A stretch of 64,000 bases of DNA from Phreatobacter sp. Lineage in GTDB: Bacteria > Pseudomonadota > Alphaproteobacteria > Rhizobiales > Phreatobacteraceae. The stretch's first letter is position 1; the number at the start of each line of letters is the position of its first letter. The notes below the pieces were generated by a model, which saw only the letters and a program-made list of their open reading frames with translations, made no database searches and was not told the DNA's origin. Positions 17,061 to 28,223 of this stretch are shown here, one piece after another. The stretch lies in NCBI RefSeq assembly GCF_016793595.1, contig NZ_JAEULY010000015.1, positions 62,001 to 126,000 of the forward strand. The letters run 5' to 3'. A program made the position numbers and the translations under genes.

Positions 17061-18295
17061 CGTCCCCCGTCGCGGGCCCGGAGGCGGCGCGTGCAGCGGC
17101 GCTGTCCTTCGATCTGCGCGCCCTGCCCGCGGGCTTCATCGACGACCCGTTTCCACTCTATCACGCGCTCAGGGCGCACGATCCTGTCAGGTTCATGCCG
17201 GACGGGTCGGTGTTCCTCACCCGCCACGCCGACCTTGAGGCGGTCTACAAGGATACCGGCACCTTCTCGTCGGACAAGAAGAGCGAATTCGGCGCGAAAT
17301 ACGGGCAGAGCCCGCTTTTCGAGCATCACACGACCAGCCTCGTCTTCAACGATCCGCCGCTGCACACGCGCGTCCGCAAGATCCTCGCGGGCGCGCTCAA
17401 CCCGCGCGCCGTCTCGAGCCTGGAGGCCGATGTCGAAGCGCTGGTTGGCCGGCTGCTGGACGATCTGTCCGGACGCGGCGAGGCCGACCTGATCGAGGAT
17501 TTCGCCGCCGCCATTCCGATCGAGGTGATCGGCAACCTTCTCGCCGTGCCCCACGACGAGCGGGGCCCCCTGCGCGACTGGTCGCTCGCCATTCTCGGCG
17601 CGCTGGAGCCGGTGCTGACCGACGAGCAGATGCAGCGCGGCAATCGCGCGGTCGCCGACTTCCTCGCCTATCTGGAGACCCTGGTCGCCCGCCGCCGCGC
17701 CGCGCCGGGCGACCCCGAGCGGGACGTGCTGACCCGGCTCATCCGGGGCGAGGCCGACGGCGACCGGCTGACTGAGAGCGAATTGCTGCAGAACTGCATC
17801 TTCATCCTCAATGCCGGCCACGAGACGACCACCAACCTGATTGGCAATGCGCTCTGGCTGCTCGATCGCTGGCCGCAGGAGCGCGCGCGGCTCATCGCCG
17901 ATCCCGGCCTGGCCCGCCTCGCGGTCGAGGAGGCGCTCAGGGTCGAGAGTTCCAACCAGCTCGGCAACCGCATCACCACAGATTCCGCCCGCATCGGCGG
18001 CATCGAGTTGGCGCCCGGCACGCGGGTAACGCTCTGCATCGGCGCGGCCAATCGCGACCCCGCCGTCTTCGCGGATCCGGACCGGTTCGATGTCGGCCGC
18101 CAGCCCAATCGCCACCTCGGCTATGCATCCGGACCGCATCAGTGCGTCGGAATGGCGGTTGCGCGGCTGGAGGGCCGCGTGGCACTCAGCCGGTTCCTCG
18201 CGCGGTTCCCGCGCTACCGGATCGCCGGCACGCCGATCAGGACCGGTCGCGTGCGGTTTCGCGGTTTCCAGTCCCTGCCCGCCATTCTGGAGTGA
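17057..18295 (+). CDS. cytochrome P450
   Basis: Soluble haem-thiolate monooxygenase, 412 aa, needing a ferredoxin and reductase that are not encoded here. I-helix AGHETTTN (about residue 253), ExxR in the K-helix (EEALRVESS region) and the haem loop YASGPHQCVG with the Cys ligand near residue 363. The Phe seven residues before the Cys in the standard motif is Tyr here. It starts with GTG whose last two bases are the first two of the TGA of the hydrolase gene, so the two are translationally coupled. It probably hydroxylates a catabolic substrate; the substrate cannot be told. Confidence 0.93.
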   Translation: MTSPVAGPEAARAAALSFDLRALPAGFIDDPFPLYHALRAHDPVRFMPDGSVFLTRHADLEAVYKDTGTFSSDKKSEFGAKYGQSPLFEHHTTSLVFNDPPLHTRVRKILAGALNPRAVSSLEADVEALVGRLLDDLSGRGEADLIEDFAAAIPIEVIGNLLAVPHDERGPLRDWSLAILGALEPVLTDEQMQRGNRAVADFLAYLETLVARRRAAPGDPERDVLTRLIRGEADGDRLTESELLQNCIFILNAGHETTTNLIGNALWLLDRWPQERARLIADPGLARLAVEEALRVESSNQLGNRITTDSARIGGIELAPGTRVTLCIGAANRDPAVFADPDRFDVGRQPNRHLGYASGPHQCVGMAVARLEGRVALSRFLARFPRYRIAGTPIRTGRVRFRGFQSLPAILE

Positions 18296-18300
18296 CGAGA

Positions 18301-19254
18301 ATGTCCAAGGCCTTCGCCTCCACCGCCGATACCGGCCCGAAGAAAGTCTCGTTCGACCAACTCGGCGAGGGCCTCTACGCCTATACGGCGGAGGGCGATC
18401 CGAATTCCGGCATCATCGTCGGCGACGATGGCTGCATGGTGATCGACGCGCAGGCGACGCCGGCCATGGCCGGCGACGTGATCGCGCGCGTCAGGACCGT
18501 CACCGACAAGCCGATCAAATACGTGCTCCTGTCGCACTATCACGCCGTGCGCGTGCTCGGCGCCTCGGCCTATGAGGGCGCCACCATCCTCGCCTCGGAT
18601 GCCACGCGCGGGCTGATCGTCGAGCGCGGCGAGCAGGACAAGGCCAGCGAGATCGGCCGCTTTCCGCGCCTGTTCCCCGGCGCCGAGTCGATTCCGGATG
18701 GACTCACCTGGCCGCATGTGACGTTCGAGAAGGAGCTGTCGGTCTGGCTCGGCAAGCGCGAGGTGAAGCTGATGCATCTCGGCCGCGGTCACACGGCTGG
18801 CGACACCGTCGCCTGGGTACCGGATGCGAAGGTCGCCTTCACCGGCGACCTCGTCGAATATCACTCGGCCTGTTATTGCGGCGATGCGCATTTCAAGGAC
18901 TGGCCGGCGACGCTCGACAATATCGCGGCGCTCGATCCGAAGGCCGTGGTGCCGGGCCGGGGCGACGCCCTGACCACCCCCCAGATGGTCAAGGATGGCA
19001 TCGTCCTGACCCGCGACTTCCTCTCGACCCTCTACGGCTCCGTCGAGGCGAGCGTCGCCAAGGGGCGCAGTCTCAAGGAGGCGTTCGACGCATGCCGCAC
19101 CGCGATGGACCCGAAATTCGCATCCTTCGCCATCTACGAGCACTGCCTGCCGTTCAACGTCTCGCGCGCCTATGATGAGGCGAGTGGCATCGACTGGCCG
19201 GTGATCTGGACCGACGTGCGCGACCGCGAGATGTGGGCGAAGCTGCAGGGCTAA
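18301..19254 (+). CDS. MBL-fold protein with degenerate metal site
   Basis: Metallo-beta-lactamase-fold protein, 317 aa, last gene of the hydrolase-P450 operon (5 bp after the P450 stop). The canonical HxHxDH reads H79-Y-H81-A-V-R, so the Asp and His of the second metal site are Val and Arg. H164 (GRGHTAGD) and D183 (FTGDLVEY) are present, but the late PGHG is PGRG (R220). At most one zinc site remains. The C-terminal helical part has an IYEHCLPFNVSRAYDE block. No signal peptide is seen. It may be a mono-metal hydrolase or non-enzymatic binding protein. ATG 18301 is used; the longer frame from 18142 runs through the P450 gene. Confidence 0.85.
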   Translation: MSKAFASTADTGPKKVSFDQLGEGLYAYTAEGDPNSGIIVGDDGCMVIDAQATPAMAGDVIARVRTVTDKPIKYVLLSHYHAVRVLGASAYEGATILASDATRGLIVERGEQDKASEIGRFPRLFPGAESIPDGLTWPHVTFEKELSVWLGKREVKLMHLGRGHTAGDTVAWVPDAKVAFTGDLVEYHSACYCGDAHFKDWPATLDNIAALDPKAVVPGRGDALTTPQMVKDGIVLTRDFLSTLYGSVEASVAKGRSLKEAFDACRTAMDPKFASFAIYEHCLPFNVSRAYDEASGIDWPVIWTDVRDREMWAKLQG

Positions 19255-19257
19255 GGC

Positions 19258-20751
19258 TTACCGCCCCGCCCGCTCCCACAGGTTGCGCGTCACCTGCACG
19301 AAGGCGGTGGAGCGCAGGCCGGGGTCTTTCATCGCGGCGGCGATCCTGGTCATCAGCACCGGGTCGCCGGAGGCGATGGCCACGTCCAGCATGATGGCCC
19401 ATTCGTCGTCGGCCGGCTCCTCGCCCTTGTTGCCCGCCGCGATGTCACGCATGCGCTGGGCCAGCGTCGCGACGCGCGCCATATAGTCCTTGGCGCCCTG
19501 CGAGGTGATGCGCGCGGCGACAGCATCGATATCGGCCTGCGGGCCACGGCCGACGATCGAGCGCCACAGCGTCTCGAAAACGACGCCGATGCGCTCCTGA
19601 TCGAAGGTCACGCGGTTGAGTTCGTCCAGCCGTCCCAGCGAGACGAAGACGTCGCGGGCCTCGGCGACCGAACCGCGCGCCACCAGCATCTCCACCGCGG
19701 TATCGACGATGGCGCCGCGCGAACGGCCGGTGGCCTCCGCCACCCGGGCGACAGCTGCGAGCCGGTCGGCCGGCAGGTTGCGCATCGGGCCGATGTCCTC
19801 GTCCACCGAGACCGCCTCGCCCTCGGGAAGCTTGAGGGCCGGGCCGAAGGCCGTGATCCACTCAGCACGGCCCTCGCGCATCAGGATGCGCAGGATCTTG
19901 CTGGCACCTTCGGCGTCGGCCGGCGTCGAGAAGGCCGGGCGGGCGGCCAGCGCCTGTCGGAAGCCGTCGAGATTGTTCGCCGCGATGGCCCCGCGCAGGA
20001 CCATGTCCCAGGCATCGCGCCGGGCCGTGTCGGGATCGTCGAAGGGCGCCGTCTGGTTGGCGCGCGCGCCGCGCGCCCATTCGTCGATGGAGCGGGAAAT
20101 GGCGGGGTCCCCGCGCGCGCCCGCGCGCAGGGCCTGCGCCATCCGCCGCGTGAACCGGTCGCGGATCGTCGCCTCGACAGCATCGGCCTCCGCGGGCGCG
20201 CGGGCGAGCGCGATCTCGAGAATCTCCAGCCTCAGGTCGTCGCGGCTGTCGCTCTCCACAAGGCGTTCGACGCGCGGCAGCGTATCCCTGATCCGGCCGG
20301 TCCGCGCCTCGTCGAGGATCAGGACCGAAGGCTCGGACAGCGTGTCGGGCTGCGGTTTGTCGAGGCCGAGTTCGCGATAGGCGCCGGCGAAATCGCCCTT
20401 GCGCGCGAGGTGTTCGGCCCTCACCGGCACGATGCGGTCGCGGATGCCGTCGACGGTCGCAACCTGCGCCCACGCCTCATAGCGCGCCATCCAGCGGTCG
20501 CGGGCGGCGAGATCGGGATCGTTGGCGATGAAGGCCTCGAAGGCGGCGGTCGCCGCCCAGCCTTCCGGCTCCTCACGGGCGGCCTTCAGCGCCAGTTCGG
20601 CCGTGCAGACGGGCGCCGGCTGGGCGACGCATTGCGCCTCGTCCGCCTGCGTCTCGATGGCATGGGGTGCCTGGGCGGCGAGCGGTAATGCGAATGCGAG
20701 CGTCGAGGCCGCCACGGCGGAGAACAGGGCAATGCGCAGGGCGCGGGTCAT
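19258..20751 (-). CDS. exported alpha-helical repeat protein, function unknown
   Basis: Protein of 497 aa with an N-terminal signal peptide (residues about 1-27, hydrophobic core AVAASTLAFALPLA, cleavage after AQA) and hence probably periplasmic. The rest is almost wholly helical, with recurring 30-40-residue pairs of helices such as ARDRWMARYEAW and AEARDVFVSLGRLDEL, resembling TPR/Sel1-like superhelices without a clean consensus. ATG 20751 has GAGG six bases before it; the frame extends to 21150 across the DAHP synthase start. It ends 3 bp from the stop of the convergent MBL gene. I do not recognise a family. Confidence 0.8.
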   Translation of the reverse strand: MTRALRIALFSAVAASTLAFALPLAAQAPHAIETQADEAQCVAQPAPVCTAELALKAAREEPEGWAATAAFEAFIANDPDLAARDRWMARYEAWAQVATVDGIRDRIVPVRAEHLARKGDFAGAYRELGLDKPQPDTLSEPSVLILDEARTGRIRDTLPRVERLVESDSRDDLRLEILEIALARAPAEADAVEATIRDRFTRRMAQALRAGARGDPAISRSIDEWARGARANQTAPFDDPDTARRDAWDMVLRGAIAANNLDGFRQALAARPAFSTPADAEGASKILRILMREGRAEWITAFGPALKLPEGEAVSVDEDIGPMRNLPADRLAAVARVAEATGRSRGAIVDTAVEMLVARGSVAEARDVFVSLGRLDELNRVTFDQERIGVVFETLWRSIVGRGPQADIDAVAARITSQGAKDYMARVATLAQRMRDIAAGNKGEEPADDEWAIMLDVAIASGDPVLMTRIAAAMKDPGLRSTAFVQVTRNLWERAGR

Positions 20752-20978
20752 GTCGTGCCTCGATGTGTCGCCGGAAACGGGGGTTACAGGAGTGAACCCG
20801 CCAGCGCAATGGAGGGTTCCGGCCTCGCCAGAGGCCAGCCGTTCATCATGCTCGCCCAGGGAGCCATCCTCGTGTATAAGCCCCGATCCCGGAACCGGAC
20901 TGCCGCGTGCGGCAGGACGGCGGACGGGTATTAGCGCAGGCGTTCCGCCGCGCTCCGGAAACGAGAAGGAAGTGGACC

Positions 20979-22364
20979 ATGGGCGAGCGTTGGAGCCCGT
21001 CGAGCTGGCGGTCGAAACCGATCCTGCAGGTGCCGGTCTATAAGGACCAGGCGGCTCTGGCTGACGTTGAGAAGCGCCTCTCGGGCTTTCCGCCGCTCGT
21101 TTTTGCGGGTGAGGCGCGCAACCTGACGAAGGCCCTCGCGAAAGTCGCAAAGGGCGAGGCCTTCCTGCTGCAGGGCGGCGACTGCGCCGAGAGCTTCGCC
21201 GAACACGGCGCGGACAATATCCGCGACTTCTTCCGCGCCTTCCTGCAAATGGCCGTGGTGATGACCTATGCCGGCGGCATGCCGGTGGTGAAGGTCGGCC
21301 GCGTCGCCGGCCAGTTCGCCAAGCCGCGCTCGTCCGACAACGAGACGATCGACGGCGTGACGCTGCCCTCCTATCGCGGCGACATCATCAACGACATCGC
21401 CTTCACGACGGATGCGCGCGAGCCCGATCCGACCCGGCAGGCCATGGCCTATCGCCAGTCGGCGGCGACGCTCAACCTGCTGCGCGCCTTCGCCTATGGC
21501 GGCTATGCCAATCTCGACAATGCCATGAAATGGATGCTCGGCTTCGTGAAGGACACGCCGGCAACCGACAAGTACAGGCATCTGGCGGAGCGCATCGAGG
21601 AGGCTCTCGACTTCATGCGTGCCTGCGGCATCGACCCGGAAGCCCATCCGGAGATGCGCACGACGGAGCTCTACACCAGCCACGAGGCGCTCCTGCTCGG
21701 CTACGAGGAGGCGCTGACCCGCGTCGATTCGACGAGCGGCGACTGGTACGCGACCTCCGGCCACATGCTCTGGATCGGCGACCGCACCCGCCAGCCCGAC
21801 CATGCCCATGTCGAGTATTTCCGCGGCATCCAGAACCCGATCGCCTTCAAGTGCGGGCCGAGCCTCGACCCCGACGGGCTTCTCAGGCTGCTCGACGTGC
21901 TGAACCCAGAGGACAAGGCCGGGCGCATCACGCTGATCTGCCGCTTCGGCGCCGACAAGGTCGAGAAGCACCTGCCGGCGCTGGTCCGCGCTGTCGCCCG
22001 CGAGGGTCGTACCGTGGTCTGGTCCTGCGATCCGATGCACGGCAACACGATCAAGGCGGCGAACGGCTACAAGACGCGGCCCTTCGACCTCGTCATGGGC
22101 GAGATCGAGAAGTTCTTCGCCATCCACGAGGCCGAGGGCACCTATGCCGGCGGCATCCATCTGGAAATGACCGGCAAGAACGTCACCGAGTGCACCGGTG
22201 GCCGCGCCGCGATCACCGACATGGACCTCTCCGACCGCTATCACACGCATTGCGACCCGCGCCTCAACGCGGAGCAGGCGCTGGAAGTGGCCTTCAAGGT
22301 TTCCGAGATGCTGAAGCGCCAGCGGCTGAACCGCGGCCCGGGCGTGCGCGAAGCGGCCGAGTAA
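20979..22364 (+). CDS. aroG: class II 3-deoxy-7-phosphoheptulonate (DAHP) synthase
   Basis: Condenses phosphoenolpyruvate and erythrose 4-phosphate, committing carbon to the shikimate pathway. The 461-aa protein is the plant/Mycobacterium-like class II enzyme: [46 protein letters not shown] and [15 protein letters not shown] are class II blocks carrying the metal and phosphate ligands (Cys, His, Glu, Asp). GAAGGA precedes the ATG at 20979. A TATAAG hexamer near 20875 could be its -10. It is a single transcription unit closed by a strong terminator at 22386. Confidence 0.95.
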   Translation: MGERWSPSSWRSKPILQVPVYKDQAALADVEKRLSGFPPLVFAGEARNLTKALAKVAKGEAFLLQGGDCAESFAEHGADNIRDFFRAFLQMAVVMTYAGGMPVVKVGRVAGQFAKPRSSDNETIDGVTLPSYRGDIINDIAFTTDAREPDPTRQAMAYRQSAATLNLLRAFAYGGYANLDNAMKWMLGFVKDTPATDKYRHLAERIEEALDFMRACGIDPEAHPEMRTTELYTSHEALLLGYEEALTRVDSTSGDWYATSGHMLWIGDRTRQPDHAHVEYFRGIQNPIAFKCGPSLDPDGLLRLLDVLNPEDKAGRITLICRFGADKVEKHLPALVRAVAREGRTVVWSCDPMHGNTIKAANGYKTRPFDLVMGEIEKFFAIHEAEGTYAGGIHLEMTGKNVTECTGGRAAITDMDLSDRYHTHCDPRLNAEQALEVAFKVSEMLKRQRLNRGPGVREAAE

Positions 22365-22385
22365 GTTCAGGCCCGCAGAAACGGG

Positions 22386-22420
22386 AAAAGGCCCGCGACG
22401 GTGACCGTCGCGGGCCTTTT
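22386..22420. terminator. bidirectional rho-independent terminator
   Basis: A perfect 16-bp stem (22386-22401 with 22405-22420) around the loop TGA, with AAAA at one foot and TTTT at the other. It lies between the convergent DAHP synthase and porin genes and can stop transcripts from both sides. Confidence 0.93.
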
Positions 22421-22439
22421 CGTATTCCAGATCAGCCGA

Positions 22440-23270
22440 TCAGTACTTGATGCCGACGCCGGCGCGGACCGTGTGCACCGTGACATTGCCCGAGCCGAAA
22501 CGGGCGAAGGTGACGCCCTGATATTCCGCGCGCAGCAGGAAATACTGGGCGAGGCGCATGTCGACGCCAGCACCATAGGCAAGACCGGCCGAGGTGACCG
22601 ACTTGTGATACTCGTAGCGGACCGGGGTCGTCGCGCCGCAACCACCCGTCGCGCAGGTGTCGGCGGTATAGACCGCGTTTTCCGCACCGCGCCCGACGGC
22701 GAGGCCCGCGGTCAGGAACGGCAGGAAATAGCCCATGTCCCAACCGGCGCGCAGGCGGAACGTCATGTAGTCGGAGACGCGCAGCCGCGTCTGGAGCCGC
22801 TGGTTGGTGAAGTCGTAGGAGCCTGCGGGCCCGGCCTGCGAAGGGATTCCGACGACCTGCGTGGCATTGGGCGCAAGGAAATTGCCGAAGCGGTCCATGC
22901 CGAGGCGCGTATAGTCCATTTCGACGCCGACCACCGCGTCCTCGAACTGCGCCTGATATCCGGCGAACAGACCAAAGGCGCCCCGGTTGGCGGCGCCGCC
23001 CGGTGCCGGATTGAGCGGCAGGTAGGAATTGGCCGGGATCATGCCGCTATAGGCGGCGGTATGGGCGGCGATGACGGTCGTCGGGTTGAGGTTCCCGCTC
23101 GAGTAGCCGTAGAAGCCGCCGACATAGATGCCGCCCCAGTTCGGGCCCGCGGCCTCGACGGTGGGCATGGACCCGCGCAGCGACATGTCGGCCGCGCCCG
23201 CCGGCGCACAAACCGCGAATGCCGCGGCCAGAACCGCCGAGCAGAGGGAAATTGTCGAACGCGCCGTCAT
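22440..23270 (-). CDS. outer-membrane beta-barrel protein (Omp25/RopB-like)
   Basis: Outer-membrane porin-like barrel of 276 aa. A signal peptide of about 26 residues ends in PAGAAD. The mature part opens with NWGGIYVGGFYGYSSG, alternates amphipathic strands (GLFAGYQAQFEDAVVGVE) and ends in the aromatic residue of AGVGIKY, the signal for barrel assembly. Such proteins of Hyphomicrobiales are abundant small surface proteins. Two cysteines in a long outer loop (CATGGC) could form a disulfide. RBS AGGAGG precedes the ATG. A CtrA-like box lies at 23345-23359. It shares its 232-bp upstream region with divergent nadE. Confidence 0.9.
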   Translation of the reverse strand: MTARSTISLCSAVLAAAFAVCAPAGAADMSLRGSMPTVEAAGPNWGGIYVGGFYGYSSGNLNPTTVIAAHTAAYSGMIPANSYLPLNPAPGGAANRGAFGLFAGYQAQFEDAVVGVEMDYTRLGMDRFGNFLAPNATQVVGIPSQAGPAGSYDFTNQRLQTRLRVSDYMTFRLRAGWDMGYFLPFLTAGLAVGRGAENAVYTADTCATGGCGATTPVRYEYHKSVTSAGLAYGAGVDMRLAQYFLLRAEYQGVTFARFGSGNVTVHTVRAGVGIKY

Positions 23271-23344
23271 GCCGGCCTCCTGCCTGAGTCGCGGCCCAGG
23301 ACTGGGGGCCGGTCTCGAACGGCCCTATTCATGAATCATCAAGG

Positions 23345-23359
23345 TTACCGCCGGGTTAA
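23345..23359 (-). promoter_or_regulatory. CtrA-like box upstream of the porin gene
   Basis: On the minus strand TTAA-N7-GTAA, one mismatch from TTAA-N7-TTAA, 75-89 bp before the porin start. It may also act on divergent nadE. Confidence 0.4.
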
Positions 23360-23502
23360 GCGGGCGACGCCGCAAATGCCTGACGGGCCTTACAAATTTA
23401 CCTTTCGTTCACATCTCGCACCGAGCCATGTGGTCAATGCCGGGCGCCCCTGCGATGCCAGCCTCATTGAGAAGGCCCCTGCGGCAGGCTAAATCAGGGA
23501 TC

Positions 23503-25254
23503 ATGGACCTTTCGAGCCGCCCTCCGCCGACCTCCTTGCGCATCGCCGTCGCCCAGCTCAACCCGATCATGGGCGATGTCGCCGGCAATCTTGCCAAGGC
23601 GCGCGCCGCGCGTGCCGACGCCGCCGCCGCCGGGGCTGACATCGTCGTGTTCTCGGAATTGTTCATTTCCGGCTATCCGCCGGAGGATCTGGTGCTGAAA
23701 CCGGCCTTCCAGGCGGCCTGCCGCCAGGCGGCCGAGGCCATGGCCCGCGATACCGCCGATGGCGGGCCCGCTGCGATCATCACCACGCCATGGGTCGAGG
23801 ACGGCAAGGTCTACAATGCCGTCGTCTGCTGCGACCACGGGCTGATCCAGGCCGTGCGCGCCAAGGTTGACCTGCCGAACTATTCCGTCTTCGACGAAAA
23901 GCGCGTCTTCTCATCGGGGCCGCTGCCCGGCCCCGCCAGCGTGCGCGGCGTCCGGATCGGCCTGCCGATCTGCGAGGATATCTGGGACGACGAGGTAGTG
24001 GAGACCCTGTCCGAGACCGGCGCGGAATTCTTCATCGTGCCGAACGGCTCGCCATATCGCGAGAGCGTCTACGACGAGCGGATGAACACCATCGTCGCCC
24101 GCGTCACCGAGAGCGGGCTGCCCATGCTCTATGTCAATCAGGTGGGCGGGCAGGACGAACTGGTCTTCGACGGCGCCTCTCTCGCCATCAATGCCGACCG
24201 CTCGCTCGCCATGCAGCTGCCGGCGTTCCGCGAGACCATTGCCATCGTGGACGCCCGGAAGACGGATGGCGTCTGGCGCTTTTCGGGCCCGATCCATCAG
24301 CATGTGACCGGCGACGAGGCCAATTACACGGCCTGCGTCCTGGGCCTGCGCGACTATGTCGAGAAGAACCGCTTCCCCGGCGTGGTGCTGGGCCTCTCCG
24401 GCGGCATCGACTCGGCGATCTGCGCGGCCATGGCCGTCGATGCGCTCGGACCGGATCGGGTCCATTGCGTGATGCTGCCCTACCGGTTCACGTCGGAAGA
24501 ATCGCTGAAGGATGCCTTCGCCTGCGCCAAGGCCCTCGGCGTGCGCTACGACATCGTGCCGATCTCGACGGCCGTGGAGGGGCTGGAAGCCTCGCTCGCC
24601 CCGCTGTTCAAGGGCACCAGCCGCGACATCACCGAGGAAAACCTGCAGAGCCGCGCGCGCGGCACCATCCTCATGTCGATTTCCAACAAGTTCGGCGCGA
24701 TGGTGGTCACCACCGGCAACAAGAGCGAGATGTCGGTTGGCTACGCCACGATCTATGGCGACATGAACGGCGGCTACAATCCGATCAAGGATCTCTACAA
24801 GACCGAGGTGTTCCGCCTCTCGGCCCTGCGCAACCGCTGGAAGCCGGAAGGCGCGCTCGGGCCGGACGGTGAGGTGATCCCCGAGAACATCATCGTCAAG
24901 CCGCCCTCGGCGGAGCTGCGAGAGAACCAGAAGGATCAGGACTCGCTCCCCGCCTACGACGTGCTCGACGCGATCCTCGAAAGCCTCGTCGAGAAGGAGG
25001 CTTCCGTCGCCTCCATCGTGGAGGCCGGTTACGACCTCGAAACGGTGAAGAAGGTCGAGCGCCTGCTCGCCATCGCCGAATACAAGCGCCGGCAGGCCGC
25101 GCCCGGCGTGAAGGTCACCGCGCGCAATTTCGGCCGCGACCGGCGCTATCCGATCGTCAACCGCTTCCGCGACACCGGCGAGCCGGTCTCAGAACCCGAC
25201 CTGACGTTGGTCAGCCCGACCGCCGCGCCGAAGCTCGACGTGGTGGATTTCTGA
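23503..25254 (+). CDS. nadE: glutamine-dependent NAD+ synthase
   Basis: Amidates nicotinic acid adenine dinucleotide to NAD+, using ammonia from glutamine; 583 aa, cytosolic. The N-terminal nitrilase domain has the Glu-Lys-Cys triad E52 (VFSELFISGY), K121 (AKVDLPNY) and C157 (LPICEDIWDD). The C-terminal synthase domain has the PP-loop SGGIDSA near residue 300 and later GNKSEMSVGY and YNPIKDLYKTEVF. The frame is open from 23428, but the ATG at 23503 gives the family N-terminus; its AGGGA lies only two bases away, so the start is not certain. Confidence 0.95.
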   Translation: MDLSSRPPPTSLRIAVAQLNPIMGDVAGNLAKARAARADAAAAGADIVVFSELFISGYPPEDLVLKPAFQAACRQAAEAMARDTADGGPAAIITTPWVEDGKVYNAVVCCDHGLIQAVRAKVDLPNYSVFDEKRVFSSGPLPGPASVRGVRIGLPICEDIWDDEVVETLSETGAEFFIVPNGSPYRESVYDERMNTIVARVTESGLPMLYVNQVGGQDELVFDGASLAINADRSLAMQLPAFRETIAIVDARKTDGVWRFSGPIHQHVTGDEANYTACVLGLRDYVEKNRFPGVVLGLSGGIDSAICAAMAVDALGPDRVHCVMLPYRFTSEESLKDAFACAKALGVRYDIVPISTAVEGLEASLAPLFKGTSRDITEENLQSRARGTILMSISNKFGAMVVTTGNKSEMSVGYATIYGDMNGGYNPIKDLYKTEVFRLSALRNRWKPEGALGPDGEVIPENIIVKPPSAELRENQKDQDSLPAYDVLDAILESLVEKEASVASIVEAGYDLETVKKVERLLAIAEYKRRQAAPGVKVTARNFGRDRRYPIVNRFRDTGEPVSEPDLTLVSPTAAPKLDVVDF

Positions 25255-25332
25255 GGCATAGCACCCGCGAAATGGCTGGACCTGTCCGCCCAGGCGGGCT
25301 ATCCGGCCCGGCAACGCAGTCTGGAATCGCTC

Positions 25333-26040
25333 ATGACCGATGCCGAAGCCCTGAAGCGCGACGCCGCCGCGAAGGCCCTGACCTATGTCGAGGACGGCAT
25401 GCGGCTCGGCCTCGGGACGGGCTCGACGGCGAAGCACTTCGTCGACCTGCTCGCCGAGCGCGTGAAGGCGGGGCTGAAGGTCGTCGGCGTGCCGACCTCC
25501 GAGGTGACGCGCGCGCAGGCCGAGCGGCTGGGCGTACCGCTGACGACGCTCGACGAGACGCCGGAGCTCGACCTGACCATCGACGGCGCCGACGAGATCG
25601 ATCCGGCCCTGAACCTGATCAAGGGCGGCGGCGGCGCGCTGCTGCGCGAGAAGATCGTCGCTGCGGCTTCCGCGCGGATGATCGTCATCGCCGACGCCTC
25701 GAAGCAGGTCCCGGCGCTCGGCCGCTATCCGCTGCCGATCGAAGTCAACGTCTTTGGTCTTGCCGCCACGCGGCACGCCATCGAGAAGGTTCTGGAGGCG
25801 GCAGGCTGCCCCGGCCCTCTCAGTGTCAGGACAAAGGCCGACGGCCATGTTTTCGTCACGGACGGCGGTCACATGATCCTTGATGCGGCCTGCGCGCGGA
25901 TTCCCGATCCCGCCGCGCTTTCGCACCGCCTGCATTCCGTGCCCGGAGTGGTTGAGCACGGCCTGTTCATCGGTCTGGCGTCGCTCGCGATCATCGCTTC
26001 CCCTGGAGGCGCAGAGGTCGTAGGACGTATCGGACAGTAA
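25333..26040 (+). CDS. rpiA: ribose-5-phosphate isomerase A
   Basis: Interconverts ribose 5-phosphate and ribulose 5-phosphate in the pentose phosphate pathway; 235 aa. Signature blocks in order: [12 protein letters not shown] (phosphate loop), DGADEIDP with the catalytic Asp, [12 protein letters not shown] with the catalytic Glu/Lys, and a C-terminal [10 protein letters not shown]. It follows nadE by 78 bp and precedes the secreted DUF2059 gene by 49 bp on the same strand. Confidence 0.96.
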   Translation: MTDAEALKRDAAAKALTYVEDGMRLGLGTGSTAKHFVDLLAERVKAGLKVVGVPTSEVTRAQAERLGVPLTTLDETPELDLTIDGADEIDPALNLIKGGGGALLREKIVAAASARMIVIADASKQVPALGRYPLPIEVNVFGLAATRHAIEKVLEAAGCPGPLSVRTKADGHVFVTDGGHMILDAACARIPDPAALSHRLHSVPGVVEHGLFIGLASLAIIASPGGAEVVGRIGQ

Positions 26041-26089
26041 GGCCGGACCGGTCGCCGGCGGCCTAGAGCTTCCCTGAGGAGTGATCCTG

Positions 26090-26641
26090 ATGTTCGCCCG
26101 TTCGTTCGTTGCCGCCGCGCTGGCGTCCGTCGCCTTCGCCGCGTCTCCGGCCCTCGCCCAACAGCGCCCCGCGCCGTCGCTGGCGCAGGCGGCGCCCGCC
26201 GCCCCCGCCGCGGCGCCGCAGCCCGCCGCCGAGCATGTCGCGCTCGCCCGCCAGGTGGTGGAGCTTTCCGGCGCGTCCTCGTCCTTCGAGGGCGTCATCC
26301 CGGCCTTCATCGAGCAGGCCAAGGCGCTGTTCCTGCCGACCAATCCGGATCTCGGCCGCCAGTTCAACGAAGTCGGCGACTCGCTGAAGGCCGAGTTCCA
26401 GCCGCGCGTCAACGAGCTGATCAACGGCATCGCGGTTGCCTATGCCCAGCGCTTCTCGATGGACGAGCTGCGCCGCATCCAGGCCTTCTACCAGTCGGCC
26501 GAGGGCCAGAAGCTGGTCCGCACCATCCCGGCGATCATGGAAGAGACCTTCGGCCGCTCGCAGCAGTGGAGCCAGGGCGTGACGCGCGACATCGTCGCCC
26601 GCTTCCGCGAGGAATTCGCCAAGCGCGGCATCCGTCTCTGA
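26090..26641 (+). CDS. secreted DUF2059 protein
   Basis: Exported protein of 183 aa. The signal peptide is about 23 residues (ending in ALA before QQRPAP), followed by an Ala/Pro-rich linker and a C-terminal helical DUF2059 domain: YAQRFSMDELRRIQAFYQSAEGQKL is split around its conserved FYxSxxGQ core. Function is not known; in related genomes it sits between rpiA and gor. The GTG at 26081 is too close to GAGGA (26076-26080), whereas the ATG at 26090 is nine bases away, so 26090 is chosen. A terminator follows. Confidence 0.9.
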   Translation: MFARSFVAAALASVAFAASPALAQQRPAPSLAQAAPAAPAAAPQPAAEHVALARQVVELSGASSSFEGVIPAFIEQAKALFLPTNPDLGRQFNEVGDSLKAEFQPRVNELINGIAVAYAQRFSMDELRRIQAFYQSAEGQKLVRTIPAIMEETFGRSQQWSQGVTRDIVARFREEFAKRGIRL

Positions 26642-26669
26642 CATCGAGACCGCCGCTTCCGAAGTTCTG

Positions 26670-26703
26670 AAACGCGCCGGGATCCCGGCGCGTTTTCTTT
26701 TTT
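26670..26703 (+). terminator. rho-independent terminator
   Basis: A perfect 26-bp palindrome centred on GGGATCCC (26670-26695), continuing into TTCTTTTTT. It ends the rpiA-DUF2059 transcript and separates it from the convergent tripartite transporter genes. Confidence 0.92.
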
Positions 26704-26710
26704 GGCTGGC

Positions 26711-28216
<1,506 letters not shown>

Positions 28217-28223
28217 CGGCGCC

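Noticed and set aside
20900-20915. CTGCCGC-GT-GCGGCAG hairpin in the DAHP synthase leader as an attenuator
   Set aside because: No leader peptide with aromatic codons and no alternative pairing or T-run was found.
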